From NCBI GenBank assembly GCA_018262455.1, contig JAGSPR010000033.1, positions 1-26,674 on the forward strand: a DNA stretch of 26,674 bases, in the 5' to 3' direction. The notes under the pieces were generated by a model. The model searched no databases. It was not told the origin of the DNA and was given only the letters and a program-made list of their open reading frames with translations. The stretch comes from Deltaproteobacteria bacterium. Its GTDB lineage: Bacteria; Myxococcota; Polyangia; Haliangiales; Haliangiaceae. Of this stretch, positions 23,715 through 26,674 are shown in pieces (position 1 is the first letter of the stretch; each line of letters starts with the position of its first letter). The position numbers and the translations under genes were made by a program.

Positions 23715-25387
23715 CACCACAGTGTCCGGCGTGCGGACAGGACGTGCTCGAGATCGACCTGCGATGCGGGAGCTGTGGCGTGGCGATCGGGGCGAGCGGT
23801 GCGCACCGCATGCTGGGGCAGGTGATGCTCGGCCAGTACGAGCTCATGGACGTGCTCGGGCAGGGCGGCATGAGTGTCGTCTTCCGCGCCAAGCACAAGC
23901 TCACCAACCAGGAGGTCGCGCTCAAGATCCTGCCGCCCGAGCTCGCGGCCCACAGCCAGGTGAAGTCGCGTTTCATCGAGGAGGCGAAGGCGCTGGCCGC
24001 GCTCGATCACGCGAATATCGTCCACCTGTACAATTTCGGCGAGGAGAACGGCTCCTTCGTCCTGGCCATGCAGTTCGTGCAGGGGCGCACGTGGGAGCGG
24101 ATGATCCTCGAGAACACCCGGCTCGAATGGCGAGCATCGTGCCAGATCTGCATCGACGTGCTGCGGGCGCTCGAGTATGCGCATGGTCGTGGCGTGGTCC
24201 ACCGCGACATGAAGCCGTCCAACGTGCTCGTCCGGGCGGACGATGGTGCGGCGACCGTGATGGATTTTGGCATCGCGAAGATGACGACCTCGACGCGGTT
24301 GACCGAGGCCGGACAGACCATGGGTACGGTCCGCTACATGTCGCCCGAGCAGGTCCGCGGTCAGGAGGTCGATCTCAGGACCGACATCTACTCGCTCGGC
24401 GCGACGCTCTACGAGTCCCTCGTAGGCGAGACGCCGTTTGATGGCGATACCCACTTCGAGATCATGACGAAGCACCTCAGCGAGCTGCCAAAGCGGCCGT
24501 CGGCACTCGGCGTCGATGTTCCGGTCGCGGTCGAGGACGCCCTGATGCGCAGCCTCGCCAAGCGCGCTACTGATCGGTTCGGCGACGCGCGCGAGATGCG
24601 GAAGATCCTCGAGACCGCGGTCCGCGACGGGGACCTTGGGCTCGTCGAGACCCAGAAGCTCAGCCGCGTGCTGCTGGGCGATCTGCCGGCCAAGCCCCGG
24701 ATCCCGGTCACTCCGGCACCGGAGCGGTTCGCGACCGCGAACGAGCTCGCCGATCAACTCGAGCCGACAGGTCCGGTCCGCCGCAAGAAGTCGGTGTTGC
24801 CGTGGATCGTAGTCGGGGCGATGGTCGCCGGGGGTGGTGGGTACGGCGTGATGCGGCTCCTCCAGCCGAATAGCGCGCCGGATCGCCCGACTGAAACGTT
24901 CCCGGGGCTGTCAATGTCCCCGAAGCGGACGATCGGGACCCTGACAGTCACCACGGATGGCACGGTCACGCCCGAGGCGGTCGCGACCGCCTACACCACG
25001 GAGTTCCGCAGGATCCAGGCGCACGTCAACGAGGAGCTGGCCCGGTTGAAGAGGCCGCCGGTCACGCTCCCGGACAAGATCCGCGAGGTGTTCGCAGTTC
25101 CGCAGTCCGCTCTGTGCATGAGGAGCGCGTACGTCCAGGGCAAGCCACCGCCGGACTGCTCCAGCGTGCCGTTCGTGATCACGATTGGCGACCAGACCGA
25201 GCGCGGTCAGCTCGATGGCGAGCCGCGCCTGTACCTGGTCGCGGCGAAGCTGTCGGAGGGCATCCAGGGTGGTGTCGCCCAGGCGGTGTGTGAGTTCCAG
25301 CTCGACACCACCCAGGCGGCCGCGGAGATCTGCGACCTCGCGGCCACCCGACCGACCCCCGCCAAGGGTGGGGACGGTAAGAGGTAG
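23711..25387 (+). CDS. Membrane-anchored Ser/Thr protein kinase with N-terminal zinc ribbon
   Basis: A 558-residue protein. Residues 1-25 hold a zinc ribbon (C5-P-A-C8 and C19-G-S-C22). The kinase domain spans ~43-300: glycine loop LGQGGMSVVF (~49-58), Lys72 in VALKIL, Glu91, HRD at 164-166 (VVHRDMKPSN), DFG at 185-187, and SPEQ at 211-214 replacing APE. Its Hanks type is clear and the catalytic residues are intact, so activity is expected. One membrane helix lies at ~362-384 (SVLPWIVVGAMVAGGGG). The ~175-residue C-terminal domain is predicted to be periplasmic and has three Cys. The start is the ATG at 23711, overlapping the hydrolase stop. The periplasmic part could sense a ligand; the domain is not recognised. 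Confidence 0.92.
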   Translation: MTPQCPACGQDVLEIDLRCGSCGVAIGASGAHRMLGQVMLGQYELMDVLGQGGMSVVFRAKHKLTNQEVALKILPPELAAHSQVKSRFIEEAKALAALDHANIVHLYNFGEENGSFVLAMQFVQGRTWERMILENTRLEWRASCQICIDVLRALEYAHGRGVVHRDMKPSNVLVRADDGAATVMDFGIAKMTTSTRLTEAGQTMGTVRYMSPEQVRGQEVDLRTDIYSLGATLYESLVGETPFDGDTHFEIMTKHLSELPKRPSALGVDVPVAVEDALMRSLAKRATDRFGDAREMRKILETAVRDGDLGLVETQKLSRVLLGDLPAKPRIPVTPAPERFATANELADQLEPTGPVRRKKSVLPWIVVGAMVAGGGGYGVMRLLQPNSAPDRPTETFPGLSMSPKRTIGTLTVTTDGTVTPEAVATAYTTEFRRIQAHVNEELARLKRPPVTLPDKIREVFAVPQSALCMRSAYVQGKPPPDCSSVPFVITIGDQTERGQLDGEPRLYLVAAKLSEGIQGGVAQAVCEFQLDTTQAAAEICDLAATRPTPAKGGDGKR

Positions 25388-25396
25388 CGCCCCGAA

Positions 25397-25426
25397 TTGA
25401 CAACTTGTTGAAGAGCCACGAATAAT
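25397..25426 (+). promoter_or_regulatory. Sigma-70-type promoter for the sensor gene
   Basis: TTGACA (25397-25402), 18-nt spacer, AATAAT (25421-25426). The -35 box is a perfect match and the -10 matches TATAAT at five of six positions. An AT-rich element in such GC-rich DNA stands out. Predicted transcription starts near 25433, about 36 nt before the ATG at 25469. Confidence 0.7.
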
Positions 25427-25435
25427 CGCCCATCG

Positions 25436-25455
25436 CCGCCGCTTCGCTACGGCGG
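25436..25455 (+). promoter_or_regulatory. Hairpin touching the Shine-Dalgarno of the sensor gene
   Basis: CCGCCG (25436-25441)/CGGCGG (25450-25455) is a perfect 6-bp stem with an 8-nt loop in the short 5' leader. Its right arm overlaps the start of GGGAAGG (25454-25460), the likely ribosome binding site 8 nt before the ATG. It might modulate translation; no T-tract follows, so it is not a terminator. Confidence 0.4.
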
Positions 25456-25468
25456 GAAGGATGGGAGC

Positions 25469-26674
25469 ATGTCCCGCACCGTAATCACCGCGGTTGTTTC
25501 CGCGGTCATCATCGTACTCACGGCGATCGCCTTCTTCGTCTCATCGGTCAGCTTCGATGATCGGGTCCGCAAGGACGCCGATGCCCAGCTGACACGCGCC
25601 TACCAGGTGGTCCAGCGGCTGAACCAGCTCCAGGGCATCGACGTGTCGAACAAGGCCGAGCGGCTCGCGTCGCGGTCCGAATTCGTCACGGCGATCAAAT
25701 CGAGCAGCTCGTCCGAGCGGGCGACCCAGGCGCGGATCGGCTTCCAGAAGTTCACCGCGGACGAGAAGCAGGGGACGATCAAGCCCGACATCATCGCGCT
25801 CGTCGACGCCAACGGTGACGTGCTCGCGATGCATGAGGTGCCGGCTGTCGTCCCCCGACAGTGGCGCAACGAGAGCAAGGACGAGAAGAACCCGGTGATG
25901 TTGCCGACCATCCTGCCCGCGCTGAATGTGGTGCTCGGCAAGAAGGTCATCATCAGTGACATCTGGAACGACGGCAAAGGGATGATGAAGGTCGGCGTCG
26001 CGCCGATCATCGATCCCGAGGCACCCAACAGCAAGGATCCCGACGGCGTCGTGATCATCGGCGCCATCGTCGTGGCCTACGCACAGACCGCCAAGAACGC
26101 GCAGCAGGATCGCGCGTTGCTCGGCACCGAGATCGCGTACTACGACGGCAAGCGTGTGCTCGCGTCGAGTTTCACGCGTGGCGCTGGCGTCGAAGAGGAT
26201 ACCGAGGCAGCCGGACAGCTGGCGGAGTTGCTCGCCAGCGGTCAGCTGGGCGACAACGCCTCGAAGCAGCGCGTCAAGATCGACGGCGTGGACTACTTCG
26301 CCGCCGCGGTGAAGATGCCGCGCTCGTTCACGAAGGGCCTGCCTGCGGAGTACCCGGCGGTGAGCGCCGGCGCCGTCGTGCTGGCGCCTTTCACCAAGGA
26401 CTCGGGCAGTGCGGCGACGCGCAACCTGTTCATCCTGCTGCTCGGCGGTGGTGCACTTGCGATCGCGATGCTCGGGATGTACCTGTCTCACCGGCGGCTC
26501 GTGGCTCAGGTCGATCAAGTCGAGCAGGGCATCACCGACATCATCAACGGCAACGTCGATCGCACGTTCCGGCCGGTCGGGCCCGAGCTCGATGGCCTGT
26601 CGAACGGTCTCAACGTCATGCTCGCGCGCTTGCTCGGCAGGCCCGAGCCTGGCGAGGAGGAGTTCGACGAGGAC
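25469..26674 (+). CDS. Membrane sensor with Cache-like periplasmic domain and HAMP-like segment, C-terminus beyond window
   Basis: The frame runs from the ATG at 25469 to the window end (402 codons) without a stop. Membrane helix 1 is at ~5-27 (VITAVVSAVIIVLTAIAFFV). A periplasmic domain of ~290 residues resembles a Cache-type sensor (DIIALVDANGDVLAMHE at ~110; VIIGAIVVAYAQTAKNAQQD at ~200; GTEIAYYDGKRVLASS at ~225). Membrane helix 2 is at ~319-340 (NLFILLLGGGALAIAMLG). A HAMP-like segment follows (HRRLVAQVDQVEQGITDIIN), then an acidic tail EPGEEEFDED at the edge. This layout is typical of receptors that feed a kinase, cyclase or chemotaxis output, but any output domain lies beyond the window. 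It starts 81 bp after the kinase gene and has its own promoter. Confidence 0.82.
   Translation, partial: MSRTVITAVVSAVIIVLTAIAFFVSSVSFDDRVRKDADAQLTRAYQVVQRLNQLQGIDVSNKAERLASRSEFVTAIKSSSSSERATQARIGFQKFTADEKQGTIKPDIIALVDANGDVLAMHEVPAVVPRQWRNESKDEKNPVMLPTILPALNVVLGKKVIISDIWNDGKGMMKVGVAPIIDPEAPNSKDPDGVVIIGAIVVAYAQTAKNAQQDRALLGTEIAYYDGKRVLASSFTRGAGVEEDTEAAGQLAELLASGQLGDNASKQRVKIDGVDYFAAAVKMPRSFTKGLPAEYPAVSAGAVVLAPFTKDSGSAATRNLFILLLGGGALAIAMLGMYLSHRRLVAQVDQVEQGITDIINGNVDRTFRPVGPELDGLSNGLNVMLARLLGRPEPGEEEFDED

Overview
The window is GC-rich throughout (about two thirds G+C by eye) and reads like a chromosomal segment of a Myxococcota/deltaproteobacterial-type organism, probably Haliangium/Kofleria-like. 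The reasons are the many secreted lipoproteins and beta-barrels, a Hanks-type Ser/Thr kinase with a membrane anchor, haem-motif beta-propeller lipoproteins, a membrane Fe-S oxidoreductase of the ETF:menaquinone oxidoreductase type, and frequent GTG starts. The lineage is inferred from gene content only. I see no tRNA, rRNA, CRISPR array, transposase, phage gene or integration site.

Layout. (1) 1-6923, minus strand: five same-strand genes that may be co-transcribed. They encode a membrane-bound Fe-S oxidoreductase, a Cys-rich lipoprotein, a HEAT-repeat/beta-barrel protein that overlaps the lipoprotein stop codon, a GMC flavin oxidoreductase, and an outer-membrane protein cut by the window edge. 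(2) 7111-9326, plus strand: a calcineurin-like phosphoesterase translationally coupled (ATGA) to a polytopic membrane protein with an HELGH zinc-protease motif. (3) 9307-10073, minus strand: a decayed PHP-type (CehA/McbA-like) lipoprotein gene with a missing N-terminal half and a frameshift at a homopolymer. (4) 10195-12837: mutS, the only gene I can name with certainty. (5) 13027-19196, plus strand: a secreted beta-propeller/cytochrome c protein, a periplasmic HEAT-repeat protein, a clear intrinsic terminator, then a 1007-residue lipoprotein with a beta-propeller and both ordinary and expanded haem-like motifs (CX6CH, CX4CH twice, CXXCH). (6) 19243-21523, minus strand: two uncharacterised envelope proteins. 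(7) 21838-22698: a Tyr-rich outer-membrane barrel protein with a strong terminator. (8) 22776-25387: an alpha/beta hydrolase coupled by ATGA to a zinc-ribbon Ser/Thr kinase. A near-consensus sigma-70 promoter then precedes a Cache/HAMP-like sensor that is cut by the right edge.

How the genes may work together. The left cluster combines a flavin oxidoreductase and a quinone-linked Fe-S protein with surface proteins, so a redox role coupled to the envelope is plausible. The 13-19 kb locus is the best candidate for an undescribed system: two differently built beta-propeller/haem proteins flanking a HEAT scaffold, all carrying export signals. The right end looks like signalling. Apart from mutS, functions are family-level inferences.
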